This document shows positions 1-7,101 of a stretch of 64,000 nucleotides of DNA, piece by piece. Position numbers and translations under genes: made by a program. Source of the stretch: JAXGXJ01 sp050943595 (GTDB lineage: Bacteria > Actinomycetota > Thermoleophilia > RBG-16-64-13); contig JBMNPM010000003.1 in NCBI GenBank assembly GCA_050943595.1, positions 62,001 to 126,000 on the forward strand, written 5' to 3'. Every line of letters begins with the position of its first letter. Within the stretch, counting starts at the first letter, position 1. Below the pieces are notes generated by a model. That model made no database searches, was not told the DNA's origin, and saw only the letters and a program-made list of their open reading frames with translations.

Positions 1-48
1 AAGAACAGCAAGAAACCCCGTGCGGGAACATGCGAGACTTTCGAGATC

Positions 49-540
49 TTGCGCACCTTTGGCGACCCTGTGCTCAAACAACAAACCCGGCCGGTGACCT
101 CCTTTGATCCTCACCTCCGCAAACTGTGCGAGACCATGTTCGACATCATGGAGCGAGAGGAAGGCGTTGGGTTGGCAGCCCCCCAGATCGGTGTGCTGAG
201 CCGGCTCATGGTTTGGGCGGATCCCGACGAAGACTACAAACGGCACATCTTCGTAAATCCCCACATCCTGCACATGTCCGACGTTACGACTGTGGAGCCG
301 GAGGGATGTTTATCGCTCCCAGGCGAGATGATGGAGGTGCCCCGCGCTGATGAGGTGCTGGTGGAGGCCCAGGACGTGGAGGGAGAGGTCTTCCGCATGC
401 AGCTCTCCGGCTTCCAGGCCCGTGTGGTGCAACACGAGGTCGATCATCTCGACGGCCGCCTGATCCTCGATCGTACCTCGCCGGAGGAGAGGCGGAGGGT
501 CCTCAAAGAGATGCGTGACCGCGTCCTGGAAGGCACGTGA
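49..540 (+). CDS. def: Peptide deformylase
   Basis: Removes the N-formyl group from nascent proteins in the cytoplasm, using an active-site metal. All three family motifs are visible: GVGLAAPQIG, EGCLSLPG and QHEVDHLDG (the usual HEFDH with F replaced by V). The 163-residue length is normal. The reading frame stays open to the first base of the window and the only conventional start in it is TTG at 49, with no clear ribosome-binding site, so the true start could lie slightly upstream. Its stop overlaps the fmt start by 4 nt, giving the classic def-fmt pair that handles formyl groups at both ends of translation. Identity is near certain; only the N-terminus is in doubt. Confidence 0.95.
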   Translation: MRTFGDPVLKQQTRPVTSFDPHLRKLCETMFDIMEREEGVGLAAPQIGVLSRLMVWADPDEDYKRHIFVNPHILHMSDVTTVEPEGCLSLPGEMMEVPRADEVLVEAQDVEGEVFRMQLSGFQARVVQHEVDHLDGRLILDRTSPEERRRVLKEMRDRVLEGT

Positions 541-1520
541 GCTTCGCCTTTGCCGGCACCCCGGACTTCGCAGCCCGGGTCTTACGACACCTCGACGAAC
601 GTGGTCGAAAACCGACCCTAGTCATCTCTCAGCCCGACCGGCCACGTGGTCGCGGCCGTAAGACGGTTTCTCCGCCCACCATCATAGAGGCCGAGCGGCT
701 ACGCATAGACGCTCTGCAGGTGGAGGATCTGAACCTGCCGGAGGTCGCTGATCGCATCGCATCCACCGGAGTCCAAACCCTAGTGGTGGCCGCCTTCGGC
801 CAGATCCTACGGCCCTCGCTCCTAGACCGCTTTCTCTGCCTGAACGTCCATGCTTCGTTGCTCCCCGCCTATCGAGGAGCCGCCCCTATCGAGAGGGCCC
901 TCGCAGCCGGAGAAGAGCGTGTGGGAGTGAGCATCATGCGCATGACTCCCGGTTTGGATGAAGGTCCCTGGGCCCTGCAGACGGCCCTCAGTGTGGGGCT
1001 GCACGACGATACCGGGTCCCTCGAACACGCCCTAGCGTTACTGGGGGCCCTGGGTATCGACCAAGTTCTCACCGGCATAGCGGACGGGACCGTCTGCTGG
1101 CACGAGCAGGGACACGGAGCGAGCTATGCCCACAAACTGTCCGCTGCCGACACCTTCCTCGATGTTTCTTTGTCTGCTCGAGCTCTCCACGCCCACGTGA
1201 GGGCCCTCAGCCCTCACGTGGGCGTACGGACACATAGCGGAGAGGTTGAGTTCAAGATATGGCGCACCTGGCCCTACGGATCGCCAGGACTCGACGCAGT
1301 ACCTCCCCCGGGTCTGTCTGTGGCCGATACTCCAGGGCGGCTGATGGCCTCAGCCGGGCGTCTGTTCCTCGGCTGCAGTCAAGGGGTAGTGGAACTGCTC
1401 CTCGTCCAGCCGGCCGGCAAGGCCCGTATGAGAGTGGCCGATTTCCTGCGTGGCTACGGTACTCGGCTGGGCGCTAGGGTTGATCCGCCGGCCGGCGCAG
1501 CCGGGGCCGTACCGGTCTGA
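537..1520 (+). CDS. fmt: Methionyl-tRNA formyltransferase
   Basis: Formylates Met-tRNAfMet with 10-formyl-THF before initiation. The N-terminal Rossmann domain begins with FAGTPDFA and carries the catalytic segment LNVHASLLPAYRGAAPIERA (residues about 102-121); the C-terminal OB-type domain follows. The 327 residues are slightly longer than average because of a short Ala/Pro-rich tail. The GTG start sits in a GTGA overlap with the def stop, indicating translational coupling. Confidence 0.96.
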   Translation: MSFAFAGTPDFAARVLRHLDERGRKPTLVISQPDRPRGRGRKTVSPPTIIEAERLRIDALQVEDLNLPEVADRIASTGVQTLVVAAFGQILRPSLLDRFLCLNVHASLLPAYRGAAPIERALAAGEERVGVSIMRMTPGLDEGPWALQTALSVGLHDDTGSLEHALALLGALGIDQVLTGIADGTVCWHEQGHGASYAHKLSAADTFLDVSLSARALHAHVRALSPHVGVRTHSGEVEFKIWRTWPYGSPGLDAVPPPGLSVADTPGRLMASAGRLFLGCSQGVVELLLVQPAGKARMRVADFLRGYGTRLGARVDPPAGAAGAVPV

Positions 1521-1540
1521 TTTGAGAAGAAGGAGGCGTC

Positions 1541-2239
1541 ATGCCCATCCCTGCCGAGGTCTACCGGGAAGTACACCTTTCCCCCTCCATCCTGTCCGCC
1601 GACTTCTCCCGCCTGGGCGAGCAGATCTCGTTGGTCATGGATGTCGGCGTGCGCATGATCCATTTTGATGTCATGGACGGCCATTTCGTACCCAACCTCA
1701 GCATAGGCCCGGGCGTACTTAAATCCGTAGCCCCGTTGGTCCATGGCCGTGGTGGCCTCTTTTCCGTACATCTCATGTTGGCCCAGCCCGAGAAGTACGT
1801 GGCCGATTTCATCCACGCTGGAGCGGATGCCGTCAGTTTTCACGTGGAGTCCGGTGTCCACCATCGTCAGACTATAGCCACCATCAAACGCCTGGGCGCA
1901 GGGGCAGGGGTGGCTCTCAATCCCGGCACAGACCTCACTCGGGTGGCTGAGTTGCTGCCCCTAGTTGACTTCGTGCTGGTCATGACTGTGAACCCCGGCT
2001 TCGGAGGCCAAAAACACATCCCGGCAGCGCTCAACAAACTCCCGCGGCTTCGGGAGGTACTGCCACCGGAGGCTGCCATAGAGGTGGACGGCGGCATCGA
2101 TCGCCATAACATCCAGCACGCGGTGCAGGCGGGTGCGAACTGGGTGGTTGCCGGCTCTGCCGTTTTTGGTGCCGCTGATCCCGCCGCCGAAGCCCTCACA
2201 CTTCAGGAGCGGGCCCGGGCTGCACAGATGTATGGGTAA
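1541..2239 (+). CDS. rpe: Ribulose-phosphate 3-epimerase
   Basis: Interconverts ribulose-5-P and xylulose-5-P in the pentose phosphate pathway, which fits its position just before the riboflavin genes that consume ribulose-5-P. It is a TIM barrel with the diagnostic HFDVMDGHFVPNLSIGP, the metal-binding histidine in SVHLM, MTVNPGFGGQ, and the phosphate-binding VDGGI and AGSAVF segments. The 232 residues are a normal length. An AAGGAGG-type ribosome-binding site lies just ahead of the ATG. Confidence 0.96.
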   Translation: MPIPAEVYREVHLSPSILSADFSRLGEQISLVMDVGVRMIHFDVMDGHFVPNLSIGPGVLKSVAPLVHGRGGLFSVHLMLAQPEKYVADFIHAGADAVSFHVESGVHHRQTIATIKRLGAGAGVALNPGTDLTRVAELLPLVDFVLVMTVNPGFGGQKHIPAALNKLPRLREVLPPEAAIEVDGGIDRHNIQHAVQAGANWVVAGSAVFGAADPAAEALTLQERARAAQMYG

Positions 2240-2335
2240 GGGCTCATAGGTGAAGGCCGACCTGGTAGCTCCGTGTCGCCTATGGTAGATTCATCACCAA
2301 CGCCGCACATGAGGCGTGACGCTTCAGCAGCATGG

Positions 2336-2453
2336 TCTTCGGGGTCGGGTGAGATTCCCTACCGGCGGTAAAGCCCGCGAGCCTAGTAGCCTTCTGGCCA
2401 GGCAGACCAGGTGAGATTCCTGGGCCGACAGTGACAGTCTGGATGAGAGAAGA
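2336..2453 (+). promoter_or_regulatory. FMN riboswitch (RFN element)
   Basis: The conserved RFN blocks are present in order: GGGTGAGATTCCCTACCGGC, the GGTAAAGCCCGCGAGCC block, CAGGTGAGATTCCTGGGCC, then GACAGT and the closing GGATGAGAGAAGACC. It lies between rpe and ribD and reads in the direction of the riboflavin operon. In the family, FMN binding switches off expression. A terminator-like hairpin follows within 30 nt, so this copy probably acts by premature termination, perhaps also by hiding the ribosome-binding site. No good promoter was pinned down in the 96 nt between rpe and the element. Confidence 0.95.
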
Positions 2454-2479
2454 CCGGAGCAGCAGGTACGCTCTGTCGA

Positions 2480-2508
2480 CCCCTGGGCCGAATGGCAAGG
2501 GGTTTTTT
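2480..2508 (+). terminator. Riboswitch expression-platform terminator overlapping ribD start
   Basis: Outer stem CCCCT/AGGGG (2480-2484 with 2498-2502) and inner stem GCC/GGC around a GAAT loop, followed by six Ts at 2503-2508. This is a compact intrinsic terminator right after the FMN aptamer. Its 3' arm contains AAGGGG, the only plausible ribosome-binding site for ribD, and an ATG (2492) in the ribD frame lies inside the hairpin. Confidence 0.75.
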
Positions 2509-2509
2509 G

Positions 2510-3634
2510 TTGCCTGTGGACGAATCAGACAGAATCTATCTGGAGCGGGCTCTCGAGCTGGCCGAGAAGGGCCGCGGCCGCACCCATCCGAATCCCGTGG
2601 TGGGAGCCGTGGTAGTGCGGGACGGGCTCATCATAGGCGAGGGGCACCACGCCGGGGCCGGCCTCGACCACGCTGAGATCGCGGCGTTGCGGCAGGTGGA
2701 AGACGCCCGAGGGGCGACCATCTATGTGACCCTGGAACCCTGCTGTAGCTATGGACGAACTCCACCCTGCACCAAGAGCCTTATAGCAGCCAAGGTGGCT
2801 CGTGTAGTAGTCGGAGCCATCGACCCCTTTCCCCAGGTAAACGGACGAGGGATGGCCGAACTTCGCTCAGCCGGCATTCAGGTCGACCTTGCCGACGGCG
2901 ACGTAGCCCTCCGCTGCAGGCGCCAGAACAACGGCTTCCGCAAAGTTGCCGTCACCGGGTTGCCGTTCGTCACCTATAAGTACGCCATGACCCTCGACGG
3001 CCGGGTGGCCTGTGACTCGGGCGATTCACGTTGGGTCTCAACTGCCGAGAGTCGAGCTTACGTCCATCAGCTACGTGCCTCAGCCGACGCGGTTCTTGTG
3101 GGGGCGGGGACGCTGCGGACAGATGACCCGTTGCTTACGGCTCGTGAGGTCCACTGCCGCCGCCAGCCGCTGCGCATCGTTGTTGATACCGGTCTCTCCA
3201 TCAACCCGAAAGCTGCCCTGATACAGAGCCGAGAGGAAGGGCCTGTGCTGGTGGTCTGCTCGAGCCGTGTGAGTGCGGCACGTAGGGTCGAGGTGGAATC
3301 GTGGGGTGTCGAGACCATTGTGGTCGACCCCAAAGACGGCTCAATCCCTTGGGTTTCACCGATGGGCATCGCCGAACTGCTCGCGTCGCGAGATGTCCAA
3401 TGCCTCCTCATGGAAGGTGGGCCCACTCTGGCCGGTAGTTGGTGGAGCGAGGGGCTTATCGATGAAGTGGTTGCCTTCGTGTCCCCCCGCATCATCTCAG
3501 GCACCAACCTCCGCTCTCCGTTTGTTGGTCCGGGTGGCTTGGAGATGGCCTGTGCGGCGCCCCTCCGGGAGGTCACCATGCGCCAATCCGGCTCTGATTA
3601 CTGCATCTCCGGCTACGTGGGGGAGGCGTTCTGA
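2510..3634 (+). CDS. ribD: Bifunctional riboflavin biosynthesis deaminase/reductase RibD
   Basis: Catalyses steps two and three of riboflavin synthesis: deamination of the pyrimidine made by GTP cyclohydrolase II, then reduction of its ribose. The N-terminal zinc deaminase has GHHAGAGLDHAE and the PCC..GRTPPCT zinc site; the C-terminal reductase starts near TYKYAMTLDGR and has LLMEGGPTLA. The start is ambiguous. An in-frame ATG at 2492 lies inside the riboswitch hairpin. TTG 2510 is 7 nt after AAGGGG. GTG 2516 gives the N-terminus most like family members. The stop overlaps ribE by 1 nt. Regulation is by the FMN riboswitch upstream. Confidence 0.95.
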   Translation: MPVDESDRIYLERALELAEKGRGRTHPNPVVGAVVVRDGLIIGEGHHAGAGLDHAEIAALRQVEDARGATIYVTLEPCCSYGRTPPCTKSLIAAKVARVVVGAIDPFPQVNGRGMAELRSAGIQVDLADGDVALRCRRQNNGFRKVAVTGLPFVTYKYAMTLDGRVACDSGDSRWVSTAESRAYVHQLRASADAVLVGAGTLRTDDPLLTAREVHCRRQPLRIVVDTGLSINPKAALIQSREEGPVLVVCSSRVSAARRVEVESWGVETIVVDPKDGSIPWVSPMGIAELLASRDVQCLLMEGGPTLAGSWWSEGLIDEVVAFVSPRIISGTNLRSPFVGPGGLEMACAAPLREVTMRQSGSDYCISGYVGEAF

Positions 3635-4314
3635 TGTTCACAGGACTCATAGAGGAGGTGGGCAGGATCACGCGGGTGGAACGACGAGGGGAGAGTGCTC
3701 ATCTGAGTATCCAAGCTGTCACGGTACTCGAGGGGACAGTTCCCGGCGATTCCATCGCTGTGAATGGAGCCTGTCTCACCGTGGTAAGGCTTGGAAGGGA
3801 CGGATTTGTGGTCGACGCTATGCCCGAGACGCTCAACCACAGTACTCTCGGCCGGGCGACCGCCGGCACTCCGGTCAATCTCGAACGATCACTGGCCTTG
3901 GGCGAACGGCTGGGTGGTCACCTCGTGCTCGGCCATGTGGATGCGACCGGCGTCGTGGTATCGGTCCGGCCTGAGGGAATCGCTCAGCGTGTGACCATCT
4001 CTCTTCCTGAGGCTATCAGAGATTGTGTTGCCCCTAAAGGTTCCATAGCCATCGACGGGATATCGCTCACGGTGATCGACGTGACGGATGAGATCTTTAC
4101 TGTTGGCATCATCCCCCACACCCTGGAAGCTACGACCCTGCGTACGGTTGAGGTCGGCCGGCAGGTAAATCTAGAGGCCGATGTGCTGGCCCGCTATGTA
4201 GTGAGGACGCTCGAGACGCTGGCGCAGAAGGACGGTGACTTTGGCCCCGGTCGTGCGGCCGGACCGCAGACCACACTGACCGAGCAGTTCCTGCGCGACC
4301 AAGGTTTTGCCTGA
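3634..4314 (+). CDS. ribE: Riboflavin synthase, alpha subunit
   Basis: Dismutates two 6,7-dimethyl-8-ribityllumazine molecules to riboflavin. Starts MFTGLIEEVG as in nearly all family members and shows the two homologous lumazine-binding halves, seen as VNGACLTV and later IDGISLTV with MPETLNHSTL and IPHTLEATTL. The 226 residues are slightly longer than average because of a Gly/Pro-containing tail. The start overlaps the ribD stop (TGATG). Confidence 0.96.
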   Translation: MFTGLIEEVGRITRVERRGESAHLSIQAVTVLEGTVPGDSIAVNGACLTVVRLGRDGFVVDAMPETLNHSTLGRATAGTPVNLERSLALGERLGGHLVLGHVDATGVVVSVRPEGIAQRVTISLPEAIRDCVAPKGSIAIDGISLTVIDVTDEIFTVGIIPHTLEATTLRTVEVGRQVNLEADVLARYVVRTLETLAQKDGDFGPGRAAGPQTTLTEQFLRDQGFA

Positions 4315-4323
4315 GGAGGTCAT

Positions 4324-5583
4324 GTGAGAGAGAACAATCCCGCGTTTGCTACCATCGAGGAAGCCCTAGAAGAGATCAAGAGCGGCCGCATGGTGGTCGT
4401 GGTGGACGATGAGGACCGTGAGAACGAAGGCGACCTGACCATGGCGGCCCAGTTCATCACTCCTGAAGCGGTGAACTTCATGGCCGTACACGGCCGTGGT
4501 CTCATCTGTTTGTCCATTACGCCGGAACGCGCTGAAGCCTTGCGGCTGTCTCCCATGGCCCCCGACAACCAGTCTCGTTTCAGCACTGCATTCACGGTGT
4601 CCATAGAAGCCAAGGAGGGGGTCACTACCGGTATCTCCGCAGCTGATCGTGCACATACGATCCAAGTGGCCATCGACCCCGAGTGTGGCCCCCTGGATCT
4701 TGTGCAGCCGGGCCACGTGTTTCCCCTAGTGGCACGTCCCGGCGGCGTGCTGAAACGGGCTGGGCAGACGGAGGCCGGAGTTGACCTGGCGCGGCTGGCA
4801 GGGCTCAGGCCCGCCGCCGTTATCTGCGAGATCATGAACGATGACGGCACGATGGCCCGCGTCCCCGATCTCATCCCCTACTGCCGTCGCCACGGTCTCA
4901 AGATGGTGACTGTGGCCGAACTCATCCGTTATCGCCGCAGGACGGAACGTTTGGTGCGCCGGGTGGCTACGGTGCACCTACCCACCACCGTAGGCGAGTT
5001 CACCGCCTACGGCTACGAGAGCATGCTCGACGGGGGGCAGCACCTCGCGCTGGTCAAGGGAGATGTAGCCGGCCACGAGAATGTCCTGGTACGGGTGCAC
5101 TCCGAATGTCTCACCGGCGATGTCTTCCGCTCCCTGCGCTGCGACTGTGGAGAACAACTCCAGATTGCCCTGAGAAAAGTCGAGGAAGAAGGCCGGGGCG
5201 TGCTCCTCTACATGGCACAGGAAGGGCGTGGCATCGGGCTCCTAAACAAGCTCCGGGCCTATGAGTTACAGGAGCAAGGACGCGACACCGTTGAGGCCAA
5301 CACGGAGCTCGGCTTTGCTCCTGATCTACGCGACTACGGCATCGGAGCACAGATACTGGCCGACTTGGGGCTGACCTCTATCCGTATCATGACCAACAAC
5401 CCGCGCAAGCTGGTAGGGCTGGAAGGTTATGGTTTGACCATCACCGAGAGAGTACCGCTCGAGGTCAGCCCTAAGAATGAGAACATTCGCTATCTACAGG
5501 TTAAGAAGGAGAAACTGGGGCACATCCTGCACCACCACGATCTACGGTTCGACGATGGCGAAGGGGGAGGGCAAGGGGCATGA
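4324..5583 (+). CDS. ribBA: Bifunctional 3,4-dihydroxy-2-butanone-4-P synthase / GTP cyclohydrolase II
   Basis: Supplies both precursors of the riboflavin pathway. The N-terminal RibB half has VVVVDDEDRENEGDL and HVFPLVARPGGVL. The C-terminal RibA half (from about residue 208) has the zinc cysteines in CLTGDVFRSLRCDCG, then QEGRGIGLLNKLRAYELQ and a GTP-binding RIMTNNPRK segment. The 419 residues are normal for the fusion. The GTG start follows a good GAGGTCAT spacer; the stop overlaps ribH by 4 nt. Confidence 0.96.
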   Translation: MRENNPAFATIEEALEEIKSGRMVVVVDDEDRENEGDLTMAAQFITPEAVNFMAVHGRGLICLSITPERAEALRLSPMAPDNQSRFSTAFTVSIEAKEGVTTGISAADRAHTIQVAIDPECGPLDLVQPGHVFPLVARPGGVLKRAGQTEAGVDLARLAGLRPAAVICEIMNDDGTMARVPDLIPYCRRHGLKMVTVAELIRYRRRTERLVRRVATVHLPTTVGEFTAYGYESMLDGGQHLALVKGDVAGHENVLVRVHSECLTGDVFRSLRCDCGEQLQIALRKVEEEGRGVLLYMAQEGRGIGLLNKLRAYELQEQGRDTVEANTELGFAPDLRDYGIGAQILADLGLTSIRIMTNNPRKLVGLEGYGLTITERVPLEVSPKNENIRYLQVKKEKLGHILHHHDLRFDDGEGGGQGA

Positions 5584-6068
5584 ATGGCAAGGGACGGGTC
5601 TTCGAGGGCTACATCAAGGGCGAGGGAATCCGAGTCGGCATAGTGGTGAGCCGCTTCAACGAGTTCATCGGCGGCAAGTTGCTGTCTGGAGCCTGGGACG
5701 GTCTCATCCGGCATGGAGTGGCTGAGTCCGACGTCACGGTGGCGTGGGTCCCCGGGGCCATGGAGATACCATTAGTAGCGCAACGTCTGGCCCGATCGGG
5801 AGATTATGACGCCATCATCTGCCTGGGGGCCGTCATCCGCGGCTCGACTCCACACTTCGACTACGTCGCCGCCGAAGCAGCCAAGGGGGTAGCGATGGTG
5901 CAGTTGGATACAGGGCTGCCGGTCATCTTCGGAGTTCTGACCACCGACACCATCGAACAGGCTATCGAGCGGGCAGGCACGAAGGCCGGCAACAAAGGGT
6001 GGGACGCTGCAGTGTCGGCCGTTGAGATGGCCAATTTGCTTCGCGAGATCGATAACAGGCCTGGCTAG
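5580..6068 (+). CDS. ribH: 6,7-dimethyl-8-ribityllumazine synthase
   Basis: Condenses the RibB and RibD products to lumazine, the substrate of RibE, usually as an icosahedral 60-mer. Recognisable segments are VVSRFNEFI at the substrate pocket, VPGAMEIPLVAQ, CLGAVIRGSTPHFDYV with the catalytic histidine, and FGVLTTDTIEQA. The 162 residues are standard. It is the last gene of the riboswitch-controlled operon; a strong hairpin follows 40 nt downstream. Confidence 0.97.
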   Translation: MNGKGRVFEGYIKGEGIRVGIVVSRFNEFIGGKLLSGAWDGLIRHGVAESDVTVAWVPGAMEIPLVAQRLARSGDYDAIICLGAVIRGSTPHFDYVAAEAAKGVAMVQLDTGLPVIFGVLTTDTIEQAIERAGTKAGNKGWDAAVSAVEMANLLREIDNRPG

Positions 6069-6107
6069 AAGACTCGATGATTGTGCACCCAGCGCCTCTT
6101 GCGCGGA

Positions 6108-6134
6108 AATCCCTGAGCAAGGGGCTCAGGGATT
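6108..6134. terminator. Hairpin between convergent ribH and rpmB
   Basis: Perfect 11-bp inverted repeat AATCCCTGAGC / GCTCAGGGATT around a 5-nt loop. It lies 40 nt after the ribH stop and 8 nt after the rpmB stop, so it can serve both strands. Neither side has a long U-tract; only a short ATTTCC is found on the reverse side. Confidence 0.65.
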
Positions 6135-6142
6135 AGAGGAAG

Positions 6143-6334
6143 CTATGCGACTTTGTCCACCTTGTGGGCCTTGAGGCACTTGGCGCACACGTAGGCTTTG
6201 ACCGGCTTGCCGTCGAGTTGGATGCGGATCTTTTGTACATTCGGATTCCACCGGCGCGGGGTGGCGCGCATGGAATGGCTTCTGTTGTTGCCGAAATTAG
6301 GCTTCTTGCCGCAGATTACGCACACCTTGGACAT
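6143..6334 (-). CDS. rpmB: Ribosomal protein bL28
   Basis: A 63-residue large-subunit protein beginning MSKVCVICGKKPNFGNNRSH. It keeps four cysteines in two CxxC pairs (CVIC and CAKC), i.e. the zinc-binding form of L28, which is generally tied to zinc supply. A longer in-frame extension is open upstream, but the ATG at 6334 is preceded by AAGGATGAG at good spacing and matches the family N-terminus. It is convergent with the riboflavin operon. Confidence 0.96.
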   Translation of the reverse strand: MSKVCVICGKKPNFGNNRSHSMRATPRRWNPNVQKIRIQLDGKPVKAYVCAKCLKAHKVDKVA

Positions 6335-6378
6335 TTGATGCTCATCCTTCTTTGATTTGCCCGCACACGGAAGTGCAT

Positions 6379-6408
6379 AGTATGCCGCAGTCACAGATAG
6401 TATGACAA
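6379..6408 (-). promoter_or_regulatory. rpmB: Possible rpmB promoter
   Basis: On the reverse strand TTGTCA (6408-6403) and CATACT (6384-6379) are separated by 18 nt, about 45 nt upstream of the rpmB start. A shifted TACTAT overlaps the same -10 region. This is a match to the housekeeping sigma pattern only. Confidence 0.4.
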
Positions 6409-6496
6409 GGGCGATTGGCCGGCGCAAACGCACGGTTCTGATGGTAGGGTAGAATATTAGCGACTGCCGGTCACGATCGGGGGAAAGGAGACGACC

Positions 6497-6709
6497 ATCT
6501 TTACCAAAGATATGACTATCATGGAAGCCATGCAGGCAGATCCACGGGCCCGCGACATCTTGGAGGGCCATGGTATCGACTGTGTCGGTTGTTCGGGCAT
6601 CTCCCTGGAATCAATCGAAGACGGCGCCAAGACGTTGAATATCGACGCGGACGCTCTGCTCGCCGAGCTCAACAGTCTGCCTCCCATCGGTCTCTCCGAG
6701 AAACAATGA
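6497..6709 (+). CDS. DUF1858 small protein with CxxC
   Basis: A 70-residue protein with the DUF1858 fold (hybrid-cluster-protein N-terminal type): KDMTIMEAMQADPRARDILE then HGIDCVGCSG, where CxxC is the conserved pair. The function of this family is unknown; a redox or sulfur role is often supposed. The first ATG is at 6512, but the strong ribosome-binding site GGGAAAGGAG (6481-6490) is 21 nt from it. An ATC at 6497 is 6 nt from the site and gives the family N-terminus (M)FTKDMTI. I therefore place the start at AUC 6497; if that is wrong the ATG 6512 applies. The stop overlaps the next gene. Confidence 0.75.
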   Translation: MFTKDMTIMEAMQADPRARDILEGHGIDCVGCSGISLESIEDGAKTLNIDADALLAELNSLPPIGLSEKQ

Positions 6710-7101
6710 TTCTCCCGTCCGGCTCAGGAGAGAGTGGTGGCAGACACGAGAATCCCGGGTTGACCGTGGGTGGGAACCTTGTTGTCACCGATCGGGCCAT
6801 CACCGACATCGTGGGCTGGACTGTCCTCGAGTGCTACGGTGTGGTGGGTATGGCCTCACCGAATCTTCGTCTCGGTGTGGCGTCGCTGCTCTCCCGAGAC
6901 CATCTACACCAAGGCATCAAGGTGGAGCAGAACGGTGATCAGTTGCGCATCAAACTCTACATCATCGTCGAGTACGGACTGAATGTGGCTGAGGTGGCGG
7001 GAATCGTACGCTCCCAGGTTGCCTACAACGTTGAGAAGATGACAGGGCGTCCGGTCGCCGGCCTGCACATCTACGTGCAGGGGGTTAGGGTTGGGGAGTA
7101 G
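6706..7101 (+). CDS. Asp23/Gls24 family envelope stress protein
   Basis: About 131 residues of the Asp23 (YloU) family, usually encoded right before the FakA/DhaL-type kinase as here. Family features are DRAITDIVGWTVLECYGVVG, IKLYIIVEYGLNVAEVAGIV, and NVEKMTG near the C-terminus. In Gram-positives such proteins are linked to the membrane and alkaline or envelope stress. The start is placed at the ATG overlapping the DUF1858 stop (ATGA). The first 20 residues are Gly/Ser-rich and not conserved. Confidence 0.9.
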   Translation: MILPSGSGESGGRHENPGLTVGGNLVVTDRAITDIVGWTVLECYGVVGMASPNLRLGVASLLSRDHLHQGIKVEQNGDQLRIKLYIIVEYGLNVAEVAGIVRSQVAYNVEKMTGRPVAGLHIYVQGVRVGE

